NCBI GenBank assembly: GCA_041748075.1
Contig: JBGTDX010000133.1
Coordinates: 1 to 16,658 of the forward strand
Reading direction: 5' to 3'
DNA length: 16,658 bases
DNA from: JBGSYJ01 sp041748075
GTDB taxonomy: Bacteria; Acidobacteriota; Thermoanaerobaculia; Gp7-AA8
This document shows, piece after piece, positions 6,142 to 13,653 of this stretch. Position numbers and translations under genes: made by a program. Under the pieces are notes generated by a model, which saw nothing but the letters and a program-made list of their open reading frames with translations, was not told where the DNA came from and made no database searches. Every line of letters begins with the position of its first letter. The first letter of the stretch is position 1.

Positions 6142-7596
6142 ATGTGGCGGATTCGATCGGTTGTTCTCATGTCACTGGTGTTGACGCTCCCGGTTTTTCT
6201 ACAGGGAGCGATCTACTACCTCCCCGGAGCGGCAGAGACGCCCGGTGCGAATGACTCGTACTTTTCGTCAACCGTCTTCATCACCAACCCGGGGGAAATG
6301 GCTGCTGACGTCACCCTCCGTTTCATCCCGAACCAGGGCGGGATAAGCCCCAATCTCGAGATCCTGCGCAACGTGCCCGCGGGTCACACGATCCGGATCG
6401 ACCGGGCCCTCGACACGCTGTTTGCACTGAACTCCGATACCGGAACGATCACGCTCGACAGTGAGCTTCCGATCGTCGCCTGGATGGCAACGGCGAACGT
6501 GGCGGACCCAAGGGGCACCTACGGTCTGGCAATCGATGCTGTGCATCAGAATTTCCTGCTCACGGGCGGCGCGCAGCTTTCCCACAGCATCTGGGCGAGC
6601 CACAGCACCGACTTCTCGCGCGGATTCCGCACGAACGTAGGAGGTGTGCTTGTCGATCCCGGATCGTCCGTAGAGATCCGGGTTTTCGATCCCGAGGGAG
6701 GTCTCCGTGGTTCGACGACCATCTCGAGTGAGCGGCCGGCAAGCTTTCAGATCTCGCTCATCTCGCTGCTGAACTTCGTCGACCTTCCCATCGGACGGGT
6801 TCAGATCGACATCCGGCAGGGCCGGGCCACGACTTACGTATCGGTCATCGACAACCGAACTTCGGATGGGATTGCCGTACAGCCGGAATTCGTTGGCCTC
6901 GATGGCGGCGACTTCACGCTGAACGGCGTTGCACGGACGCCCGGCGTGAACAACACCCACTGGACCACGGACGTCCGCCTGGGAAACCTCACGCCTTTCC
7001 CCGTGGAGATCAATATCACCACGATCGGATTTCCGACGGCGGGAAACGCAATCGTCCGGTCGCTGCAGTCCCGCCAGACGCTCGAGATCTCCGACATCAT
7101 CGGGCCGAACGGTTTCAACCTGGGCGACGGACCGGCGGGCGCCCTTCGGTTCACCGCCAACCTCCCGTTCCTCGTATCCGGCCGCACGAGCAATTCGGAT
7201 CCGACCGGCGTCCGGCCAGGATCATTCAGCGCCTATCAGCGCCCCGTTCGCTACACGGAAGGCTTTCAGAAACCAGGAATTACCAGAACGCTCACGGGCC
7301 TCGAACAGAATGCCCTCTTTCGAACGAATATCGGCTTCCTCGCGGGACCCGAGGGTGCAATCGTGAACCTCTCGCTGCTCGATGATCAGGGTTCCACCTT
7401 CTCTACGACGACCCTGACCCTCGACGGGGACGAATGGGAGCAGCTGCCGCTCTCAACGCTGTTCGACCTGCCGGCCGTGAACTTTCTCGCCCGAATCGAC
7501 ATCCGGGTGACGAGTGGATCAGTCGACGCGTATGCATCAAAGATCGACGCCGGCACGGGAGATCCGATCGTCATCACTCCGGCCCCGGTGCCGTGA
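6142..7596 (+). CDS. Secreted protein with duplicated beta-sandwich-like module pair
   Basis: I do not recognise a named family. The 484-residue product has a signal peptide at about 1-22 (basic start, hydrophobic core, LQGA), so it is exported. The mature part is beta-rich and consists of four modules of about 100 residues: A1 36-134, B1 146-248, A2 268-366, B2 380-480. B1 and B2 share FRTN(V/I)G (162-167 and 393-398), a D.(E/Q)G turn, an I.L..L stretch, and ID(I)R...G....Y.S.ID. A1 and A2 share a (D)V.(I/L).N pattern, and GTITLDSELPIVAW (101-114) aligns with GALRFTANLPFLVSG (333-347). The A-to-A and B-to-B offsets are both about 231-233 residues, so an ancestral AB pair was duplicated. An extracellular or surface structural role, perhaps Ig-like, is an inference. 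There is no cysteine or enzymatic motif. Confidence 0.75.
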   Translation: MWRIRSVVLMSLVLTLPVFLQGAIYYLPGAAETPGANDSYFSSTVFITNPGEMAADVTLRFIPNQGGISPNLEILRNVPAGHTIRIDRALDTLFALNSDTGTITLDSELPIVAWMATANVADPRGTYGLAIDAVHQNFLLTGGAQLSHSIWASHSTDFSRGFRTNVGGVLVDPGSSVEIRVFDPEGGLRGSTTISSERPASFQISLISLLNFVDLPIGRVQIDIRQGRATTYVSVIDNRTSDGIAVQPEFVGLDGGDFTLNGVARTPGVNNTHWTTDVRLGNLTPFPVEINITTIGFPTAGNAIVRSLQSRQTLEISDIIGPNGFNLGDGPAGALRFTANLPFLVSGRTSNSDPTGVRPGSFSAYQRPVRYTEGFQKPGITRTLTGLEQNALFRTNIGFLAGPEGAIVNLSLLDDQGSTFSTTTLTLDGDEWEQLPLSTLFDLPAVNFLARIDIRVTSGSVDAYASKIDAGTGDPIVITPAPVP

Positions 7597-7625
7597 GTCC
7601 GTCAACCTGGCCATTCAGACTGGGT

Positions 7626-9677
7626 CTACTGCCGGCTTGCTTCAACCGGAGCCTCCGCTTCCTCTCCCACCCTCGACATCGACAACTGTTCGAAGCTCAG
7701 AACCATCACCGTGCGGTCATCGTCGGGCGGGCATTCCCCGGAATGTGATTCCACGGCGAGCAGTATTGCCTCCTGAACATCGGCCGCAGATTGCCCTGAA
7801 ACAGCCTCTAGAACCCGTTCCATCTCTTCGAATCCGAACGGATCGCCGTGCATATTCTGCGCTTCGATCATGCCGTCGGAGAGATACACCACCGTATCTC
7901 CCTCCCGAAGGTCGAACTCCACCGTCTCAGTGAGGATCTCCTTCCGCACTCCAAGGGGAAGCGAGGAGGACTCCAGCGGATGAGGGGCTTGTCCGGCACG
8001 CAGCACATAGGGATAGAGGTGCCCGGCGTTGGTGTGCCGTATGTGTGCTTTCTCGAGGTCGAAGATCGTAAAGCCGAGAGTCATGAATGCGCGCTTTTCC
8101 GTGGAGCGGAACACCAGATCATTCAGCCTGCGAAACAGCGAAACTTCGTCCGCCCCTTCTTCGACCAGGGTGGTCATCGCCGCCTTGACCATCGCCATCA
8201 CCAGACCCGTGGACAGCCCGTGTCCCGACACATCGCCAATGGCAACGGCCAGCCGCGTCTTATCCAGGTTGAATACGTCGTAGTAGTCGCCTCCTATGGA
8301 AGCGGTCGGCTCAAAGTGAGCGGAGAACGATACGCCGCCGAAGCTCGGACCTTCCCGCGGCAACAGGTTCCGCTGAATGCTCGCCGCGATGTCGATCTCG
8401 CTCTGAAGCCTCTCTTTCTCCGCCACCTTGACGAGCAGCGTCGAGATCGACTCGGTCATCCGGTCGAACGACAGCGCCATCTGCCCGAGCTGATTTCTGG
8501 GTTTCATCCGGATGCGGTAGCTGAAGTCTCCCCTCTCGACCGCATGCGTCCCCTTCTCGATGCGGTTCACCGCACGCGAGATCGAGAAGATGAGTACTGC
8601 CGCCAGCAGCGTGGCCGGCAGGTAGATCAACAGCAGAGATCCGGCGATGCTCCCGATCGTGGCGAGAACGATCTGCGCATACTGCGATCCCCCGAAGTAG
8701 AACTCGACCAGGTTTCTCCACGGATTCCAGATGAAGGTCCAGAGCCGCATCGACTCCTCGGGCTGGCCCGTCTCCCAGGTGATCAGAGGAGGAGTCAGAT
8801 CACCCCAGATCACTCCGTTCGGCCGCCAGGCTCGCTCGAAGAACGTCTCGAACATCGACTCATCGAGCGCTTCTGTTTCGACGTCGGGGTCGCCGGTGTC
8901 TGCTTCCGGCGGAGCCTCATTCTCGCCAATATTGATTCCCACAACCCCGCCGCCCTTTCCCGTGGTGACGCGGACGCGGCCGTCGCTGGTACTCGAGCTC
9001 CCAGCGCCGCTCGATCGCGCCACCGAGTACGAAACCACCATTCCGCTCTCGGCTTCCATCCGTTCAGCCCATTCACGGTCGAGCGGCTGCACGAGCACCA
9101 CGGAGCTCCGCTTGCCGCTGAGATCGTAAAGACGCGCCGAAACGAGAGCCGCCTTCCTGTCGCGAATCACCAGTCCTGTGAACGACTCCGATGTGAGCCA
9201 TTCAGGCAGCTCGCTCGTCTTTCCGCGGGGAATGTCGTAGATCTCGAGACTCGACATGCCCTGGGCCGGCTTCGTGCCGGCAAGCGTGTATTCGAGGTTC
9301 CACTGGTCGAGTCGCGTCAACGCCTCCTGCCTCTCGCTCCGGTAGGAGGCCTGGCTGAGCACGCCTGCAATCGCGTAGAAAATGACTGTCAGCAGAATGG
9401 CGAAGAGAATGAACGGCAGAACGCCGATGAGAAAGTAGCTGAGCGCCAGCCTCCGTCCTACACGCCAGAAGAGCTTCCGGAGGATGTACCTGATGACGAC
9501 GCCGATCCAGTAGACCGTCAGGCCGACGGCCACGATGATCGCGAAGAGCTGAATGAATCCGAGAGTTGCCGACGAGCGACCGATCGCCGAGAGCGCGGAC
9601 TGCAGCCAGCTGCTGAGCATCACGATGCCCAGCGCGGCTCCCCATACGATCAGAATTCTTGCCCGTGTTCGCGTCAT
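7626..9677 (-). CDS. Membrane-anchored HAMP-SpoIIE (RsbU-type) serine phosphatase
   Basis: This is a 683-residue PPM/PP2C-like phosphatase of the type that dephosphorylates anti-sigma antagonists in partner-switching pathways. Topology: hydrophobic segments at about 8-27 and 42-66, a long one at 77-108, an extracytoplasmic region of about 225 residues (109-333), and a membrane segment at 334-366. A HAMP linker (about 367-418) and a coiled stretch ending EIDIAASIQRNLLP (427-440) follow. The SpoIIE domain spans about 452-664. Metal and active-site motifs are intact: GGDYYDV 462-468, GDVSGHG 481-487, NAGH 550-553, SDG 600-602, DDR 653-655. The ATG at 9677 is preceded by AGAGAG. A longer reading to 9734 adds a short cysteine-rich stretch and is less likely. 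No RsbV, RsbW or sigma-factor gene is adjacent. It ends 29 bp from the convergent secreted-protein gene. Confidence 0.93.
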   Translation of the reverse strand: MTRTRARILIVWGAALGIVMLSSWLQSALSAIGRSSATLGFIQLFAIIVAVGLTVYWIGVVIRYILRKLFWRVGRRLALSYFLIGVLPFILFAILLTVIFYAIAGVLSQASYRSERQEALTRLDQWNLEYTLAGTKPAQGMSSLEIYDIPRGKTSELPEWLTSESFTGLVIRDRKAALVSARLYDLSGKRSSVVLVQPLDREWAERMEAESGMVVSYSVARSSGAGSSSTSDGRVRVTTGKGGGVVGINIGENEAPPEADTGDPDVETEALDESMFETFFERAWRPNGVIWGDLTPPLITWETGQPEESMRLWTFIWNPWRNLVEFYFGGSQYAQIVLATIGSIAGSLLLIYLPATLLAAVLIFSISRAVNRIEKGTHAVERGDFSYRIRMKPRNQLGQMALSFDRMTESISTLLVKVAEKERLQSEIDIAASIQRNLLPREGPSFGGVSFSAHFEPTASIGGDYYDVFNLDKTRLAVAIGDVSGHGLSTGLVMAMVKAAMTTLVEEGADEVSLFRRLNDLVFRSTEKRAFMTLGFTIFDLEKAHIRHTNAGHLYPYVLRAGQAPHPLESSSLPLGVRKEILTETVEFDLREGDTVVYLSDGMIEAQNMHGDPFGFEEMERVLEAVSGQSAADVQEAILLAVESHSGECPPDDDRTVMVLSFEQLSMSRVGEEAEAPVEASRQ

Positions 9678-9718
9678 CTCTCTGGCTGTTCTGCGGTTCC
9701 GGCAGGTGAAGCACTTAA

Positions 9719-9738
9719 GATAGCAGCTGCACACTATC
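9719..9738. promoter_or_regulatory. Inverted repeat in the divergent promoter gap
   Basis: GATAG at 9719-9723 and CTATC at 9734-9738 flank a 10-bp centre containing CAGCTG. It lies in the 88-bp gap between the divergent phosphatase and membrane-protein genes, where an operator could act on both. This rests on symmetry and position alone, and the arms are short. Confidence 0.2.
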
Positions 9739-9765
9739 CCCGATCCACCGGATCCGCATGGTTCA

Positions 9766-10722
9766 ATGACGATATACGACGGAAACAGTCAACAGTTCCA
9801 ACCACGGCCATCCCTATTGGTCCTGGCCCTCGTCTCGGGCTCGATCCTCATCCTCGGACTGACGGCGACTCCGCTGCTGACCAGCGCCATCAAGGCGTTC
9901 CTCGCCGGAATATCGGGCTGGCCGGGTCCGCTGATCCTTCACGCGCCTCCCGCTGCCCACCCCGAGGAGATTTACTCGTACTGGACCGAGGATTCGTGGC
10001 TTCGAGCGGGCCCTGCAATCGCGGCCGGGGGGTGCGCGCTTGCCGCCTGGATGCTGATGTTCTTCTGGCCGACGGACCAGAAGCTCGCGACGCGGCTTTT
10101 CGTCCATGGGCTTGCCCTCGTACTTGTCCTCTTCGGATTCGTCACCGCGGGCTTCGATGAGCTGGCTGCGGGTGCGATGCAGCCGGCGCTCTGGATGGTG
10201 CTCTGCATCACGGCCGGAGCCTGGAGTGCGATGCGCTTCGAACGGAGATCTCTTGCGCTTCTGAAGAATCTCTACGAGGTCGACACGCCGTCGAAACGTC
10301 TCGTGCTCTGGTCTGCGAGGATTCTGCCCGGGCTTCTTCTGATCGCCCTGCTTTCTGCCTTCAATCGCTACATGCCCGGCGTGTATGCATCAGTCATCGG
10401 TATCGGAGCGACGTTTCTCGAGACGATCTCACACCAGCCAAAGCGTAACTTCGAACGGCTGGGCAACCCCCGCATGCAGGATGCCGTCATGACGCTGCCG
10501 ATTCTCGCGCTCGGCCTTTTGGCAGTGAGCATCTACGTCTTCGGCGCGCCGGCGCATTCCGCGTTCCGGCCTAGAGCTGTCGTGATCTCGAGCGAGCCCG
10601 CAGTGTCGATCGAGCCGTTGTCGCTCGTCAGAAGCCGCTACTCGTGGCACCCGCCGAAGGCCGAGCCGGAAGAGCCAGAGGAAAAGAAGATCGACATTCG
10701 GTGGTCGAAGCCGAAGTCGTGA
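9766..10722 (+). CDS. Polytopic membrane protein, unrecognised
   Basis: I recognise no family in this 318-residue product. Hydrophobic segments are seen at about 17-39, 83-101, 111-130, 139-157, 180-199, 206-220 (weak) and 242-261, giving six or seven membrane spans. A hydrophilic loop at about 50-82 contains HAPPAAHPEEIYSYWTEDSW. The C-terminal tail from about 262 is soluble and rich in Pro, Glu and Lys (PPKAEPEEPEEKK). No transporter or enzyme signature is evident. The ATG at 9766 has no clear Shine-Dalgarno sequence. It is divergent from the RsbU-type phosphatase and shares an 88-bp gap with it, so co-regulation is possible but unproven. It ends about 170 bp before the purE promoter. Confidence 0.75.
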   Translation: MTIYDGNSQQFQPRPSLLVLALVSGSILILGLTATPLLTSAIKAFLAGISGWPGPLILHAPPAAHPEEIYSYWTEDSWLRAGPAIAAGGCALAAWMLMFFWPTDQKLATRLFVHGLALVLVLFGFVTAGFDELAAGAMQPALWMVLCITAGAWSAMRFERRSLALLKNLYEVDTPSKRLVLWSARILPGLLLIALLSAFNRYMPGVYASVIGIGATFLETISHQPKRNFERLGNPRMQDAVMTLPILALGLLAVSIYVFGAPAHSAFRPRAVVISSEPAVSIEPLSLVRSRYSWHPPKAEPEEPEEKKIDIRWSKPKS

Positions 10723-10871
10723 ATCGGCGAGGTGGTCAGCCCTTTCCTACACTTCCCTCAGCGCTCATGTGATCGGGAGACGGGCGGCACTGATCGCAGG
10801 GAGGAATTTCGGGAGACCTTTCCCGGTGGCTGCCCTTCGCTTGCCACGGCTACCATCTGGCGCCTCCAGCA

Positions 10872-10896
10872 CAACGCTATGACCCAACGCTATAAT
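10872..10896 (+). promoter_or_regulatory. purEK promoter with 13-bp direct duplication
   Basis: TATAAT at 10891-10896 is a perfect -10 hexamer. It would start a transcript near 10903, just before the AGGAG at 10908-10912 and the purE ATG at 10919. CAACGCTAT occurs twice, at 10872-10880 and 10885-10893, with a 13-bp period, and the second copy runs into the -10. No good -35 is visible at 16-18 bp. Confidence 0.5.
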
Positions 10897-10918
10897 GGCC
10901 GCTTTTGCAGGAGCCCGA

Positions 10919-11413
10919 ATGGCTGAAAGCAGCACTCCGCTCGTCGCGGTGATCATGGGAAGCAGGTCGGACTGGGAAACGATGTCGCATGCGACCGAGA
11001 TCCTCGCGAGCTTCGAAGTTCCCCATGAGAAAAGAATCGTCTCGGCACACCGCACCCCGCAGTGGATGCAGCAGTACGCGAACGAAGCCGAGGCCCGCGG
11101 AATCGAAGTCATCATCGCCGGTGCGGGCGGCGCTGCGCACCTGCCGGGGATGATTGCCGCGCAGACGCTCCTGCCCGTCCTGGGAGTACCAGTCGAGAGC
11201 CGTACTCTGAGAGGACTCGACTCGCTCCTGTCGATCGTTCAGATGCCCTCGGGGATTCCTGTAGGAACCCTGGCGATCGGACAGGCAGGAGCCACGAACG
11301 CGGCGCTGCTCGCCGTCTCGTTTCTCGCCGCCTCTCGTCCGGATCTTCGGGAGCGTCTCAGGAAATTCCGCGACGAACAGACGCGCAAGGTGATCGAAGA
11401 GAGCCTCCCTTGA
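10919..11413 (+). CDS. purE: N5-carboxyaminoimidazole ribonucleotide mutase
   Basis: PurE class I interconverts N5-CAIR and CAIR in de novo purine synthesis and takes the product of PurK. It has 164 residues, normal for the class. Motifs: GSRSDWETM 14-22 (phosphate binding), SAHRTP 42-47 with H44 equivalent to the catalytic histidine, GAGGAAHLPGM 68-78, and PVESRTLRGLDSLLSIVQMP at 91-110. An ATG at 10895 is in frame but overlaps the TATAAT box. The ATG at 10919 has AGGAG 6 nt upstream and is preferred. Its stop TGA shares bases with the purK start, so the two enzymes are co-translated. Confidence 0.97.
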   Translation: MAESSTPLVAVIMGSRSDWETMSHATEILASFEVPHEKRIVSAHRTPQWMQQYANEAEARGIEVIIAGAGGAAHLPGMIAAQTLLPVLGVPVESRTLRGLDSLLSIVQMPSGIPVGTLAIGQAGATNAALLAVSFLAASRPDLRERLRKFRDEQTRKVIEESLP

Positions 11414-12555
11414 GCGGAGCGGTACTCCCCGGCGCCACAATCGGCGTACTCGGCAGCGGGCAGCTCGGAAGAATGTTCGCCATATCCGCCCGCCGCATGG
11501 GCTACCGCGTTCACACCCTCTCTCCCGAAGACGACACACCAACCGGCCACATTTCCGATCTCGAGATCAATGCGCCGTTCGACGATCTGGACGCCGTGCG
11601 TGAGCTTGCGCGCGGGGTCGACGTCATAACATTCGAATTCGAGAATGTGCCGGCGGCGGCAGCCGCAGCCGCGGCGGAGCTCGTTCCTGTGCGTCCTTCC
11701 GGAACGATTCTCGAGATCGCGCAGAACAGGCTTCGTGAAAAGACGTTTCTGAGCACGAACGGATTTCCGGTGACACGATTCGCCCGTGTCACTTCGCCAG
11801 CGGGTCTGAAAGAGGAGTTGGAGGCTTTCGACTCTTCGGCAATCCTCAAGACAGCCGCATGGGGTTATGACGGCAAAGGGCAGGTCTCGATCAGCGGAGC
11901 AGAGGAAGCGGAGCAAGCCTGGCGGGGGCTCGCAACGGACGAAGCCATCCTCGAGCAGCTCGTCGAATTCGAGCAGGAAGTCTCCGTAGTCGTCGGCCGC
12001 TCTGTCACGGGAGAGATCCGCTGTTTCGAAGTCACTGCGAATCACCATACCAACAAAATTCTCGACTATTCGATCGCGCCAGCACCGCTGACCCGGCAGA
12101 TCAGACGAAACGCCATCGACATCGCGCGAGGAATCGCCGGAACGCTGGAACTGGAAGGGGTGCTGTGCGTCGAAATGTTCGTGACGACGGGAGGCGACGT
12201 CCTGGTCAACGAGCTGGCACCTCGTCCTCACAACTCCGGGCACTGGACCTTCGACGCATCCATCACCAGCCAGTTCGAACAGCAGGTGCGCGCCGTCTGC
12301 GGCCTTTCGCTCGGATCGACCGAGCAGCTCCGCCCGGCGGCCATGGCGAATCTCCTTGGCGATCTGTGGCAGAACGGACCGCCCGATTTCGAAGCTGCTC
12401 TCCGCTTTCCGGAAGTGAAACTCCATCTCTACGGCAAGTCAGTTCCGCGTCCGGGAAGGAAGATGGGGCATCTCACCGCGATGGCGGATTCGCCGGAAGA
12501 GGCGCTCGAGATCGTGCTCGCCGCGAGAGAGGCGGTGGGGGAACGAATGGGATAG
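11410..12555 (+). CDS. purK: 5-(carboxyamino)imidazole ribonucleotide synthase (ATP-grasp)
   Basis: PurK makes N5-CAIR from AIR, bicarbonate and ATP, the step before PurE. The 381-residue product starts at TTG 11410, which overlaps the purE stop in TTGA; no ATG or GTG stands at a sensible distance. The biotin-carboxylase-like N domain begins with TIGVLGSGQLGRM (10-22). The ATP-grasp domain includes the ILKTAAWGYDGKGQ segment, the LEQLVEFEQEVSVVV strand, and the metal-binding run VNELAPRPHNSGHWTFDA. The C-terminal part carries HLYGKSVPRPGRKMGHLTA. All are typical of PurK rather than PurT. The frame remains open upstream within purE, but that part is antecedent shadow. The window has no other pur gene, so purEK stands as a two-gene unit. 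Confidence 0.96.
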   Translation: MSGAVLPGATIGVLGSGQLGRMFAISARRMGYRVHTLSPEDDTPTGHISDLEINAPFDDLDAVRELARGVDVITFEFENVPAAAAAAAAELVPVRPSGTILEIAQNRLREKTFLSTNGFPVTRFARVTSPAGLKEELEAFDSSAILKTAAWGYDGKGQVSISGAEEAEQAWRGLATDEAILEQLVEFEQEVSVVVGRSVTGEIRCFEVTANHHTNKILDYSIAPAPLTRQIRRNAIDIARGIAGTLELEGVLCVEMFVTTGGDVLVNELAPRPHNSGHWTFDASITSQFEQQVRAVCGLSLGSTEQLRPAAMANLLGDLWQNGPPDFEAALRFPEVKLHLYGKSVPRPGRKMGHLTAMADSPEEALEIVLAAREAVGERMG

Positions 12556-12608
12556 TCTGAGTCAGGAGCCGGCTTAACCACGGAATCTCAGGTTCGCCCC
12601 GGTCCCAC

Positions 12609-12684
12609 TGTTGAATGTTGGATGTGAGGCCGGTCCCCGCTGCTGGTGAAGGGTTAGGAGCGGTTTTTCATTCAACATTCAACA
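12609..12684. repeat. Long inverted pair of TTGAATG-family repeats after purK
   Basis: TGTTGAATGTTGGATG at 12609-12624 faces CATTCAACATTCAACA at 12669-12684. It gives a 16-bp inverted repeat with one mismatch and a 44-nt loop. It lies in the gap between purK (+) and the crotonase gene (-), which are convergent, so it could act as a transcript end for both strands. It is the longest paired copy of the heptamer family in the window. Confidence 0.85.
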
Positions 12685-12721
12685 TTCGGGTCTTTAAGTC
12701 ATAAGCTAGTGCATGTACCCC

Positions 12722-13483
12722 TCAACCCTTCCCCTGCCATACCGGCTTCCGCTTTTCGATGAAGGCTTTCAGCCCCTCTTCGGCATCCTCTGTTCTCATG
12801 AGGTCTTTCAGGTACAGCCGCTCGACGCGGGCCAGCTTGTCTTCGAAGTCTTCGACGGAAGCGAGCCGGAACGCGCGTTTTGCAAAGCGGAGCGAAGACG
12901 CGCTCTGTCTTTTCAGCTGTTCCATCCACCGCTCTGCTTCGGCCGCGAACTCGCCTGAGGGGAACACGGCATTGACCATCCCGAGCGAGAGCGCGGTCGA
13001 TGCGTCGACCGGTGAACCGGTGAGCAGGAGCTCGAGACCCCGTCGCGGCGGCACCTGCCGGGACAGCTGGTAGGCCGCAACCGGCGGGAAGACACCGAGG
13101 TTGATCTCGGGCTGGCCGAACTTCGAGCGATCGGAGGCCAGAACGAAGTCGCAGGCCAGAGCGAGCTCGCATCCTCCGCCGAGCGCGGCGCCGTTCACCA
13201 GCGCAACGGTCGGAATCTCGAGGCGATAAAGCAGGCGAAAACAGTCGTGAAACGTGCCGAGCATCGTGTCGATCCGTTCCCCCATGTGATCCTGAACGCT
13301 CGCACCCGCGGAGAATGATTTCTCTCCATCTGCATCGATGACCAGCAGGATCCGATCATTGTCGACACGCTTCAAAGCCTCCCGGAGATCGGAGAGCATT
13401 TCGATGTCGAGAATGTTCAGAGGTGGATCGGTAAGGGTGATGCGGGAGATCCCGTCGGCGTCAGCGAATCGAACTTTGGTCAT
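12722..13483 (-). CDS. Enoyl-CoA hydratase/isomerase (crotonase) family protein
   Basis: The 253-residue cytoplasmic protein has the whole crotonase fold and probably acts on an acyl-CoA thioester. Oxyanion-hole segments are FSAGASVQDH (57-66) and GAALGGGCELALACD (98-112). Both acid/base glutamates are present: E106 in GGGCE and E126 in FGQPEINLG. The SAGASVQDHMG stretch and the QPEINLGVFPPVAA run resemble dienoyl-CoA hydratases such as cyclohexa-1,5-dienecarbonyl-CoA hydratase. That subfamily assignment is only resemblance, and no aromatic-degradation genes are adjacent. The ATG at 13483 is preceded by AAGGA at proper spacing, which supports the start. It is transcribed in the same direction as the propeller gene but is separated from it by 170 bp holding a repeat pair. 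Confidence 0.88.
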   Translation of the reverse strand: MTKVRFADADGISRITLTDPPLNILDIEMLSDLREALKRVDNDRILLVIDADGEKSFSAGASVQDHMGERIDTMLGTFHDCFRLLYRLEIPTVALVNGAALGGGCELALACDFVLASDRSKFGQPEINLGVFPPVAAYQLSRQVPPRRGLELLLTGSPVDASTALSLGMVNAVFPSGEFAAEAERWMEQLKRQSASSLRFAKRAFRLASVEDFEDKLARVERLYLKDLMRTEDAEEGLKAFIEKRKPVWQGKG

Positions 13484-13526
13484 GGACTTTCCTTGGTATG
13501 AGTTTTCGAGGGAGGGACGAACAACG

Positions 13527-13605
13527 TGTCAACCCGTCAGGATGACACATGGTTCACTGCTCGCCACACTGGCGTCACCCATTCACCCGCTCAGGATGAC
13601 ACGCC
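13527..13605 (-). repeat. Two copies of a GTGTCATCCTGA-type intergenic repeat
   Basis: On the minus strand TGTCATCCTGA occurs twice: the copy ending at 13548 continues CGGGTTGACAC, the copy ending at 13602 continues GCGGGTGA. The first copy is itself bounded by GTGTCA 13527-13532 and TGACAC 13543-13548. The second is bounded by an imperfect GGCGTCA near 13571 and TGACACGCC ending at 13605. Elements beginning GTCATCCTGAGCG are known to me as common intergenic repeats in Acidobacteriota and some other phyla. No transposase is nearby. Confidence 0.65.
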
Positions 13606-13653
13606 CTTCTGATTGTCCGCCATCCGGATCCGGCAATGCACCCTCACGCCTGA

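Noticed and set aside
7597..7625. Terminator in the convergent gap between the secreted protein and the phosphatase
   Set aside because: The 29-bp gap shows no inverted repeat or T-tract that I can find.
7848..10160. 770-codon plus-strand open frame opposite the phosphatase gene
   Set aside because: It is antisense to an intact HAMP-SpoIIE gene and runs on into the next gene in another frame. The protein is Arg/His-rich without motifs, as expected for a shadow frame.
10723..10918. Purine riboswitch before purE
   Set aside because: I could not find the three-stem junction or its conserved loops. The strong TATAAT close to the ATG leaves only a very short leader.
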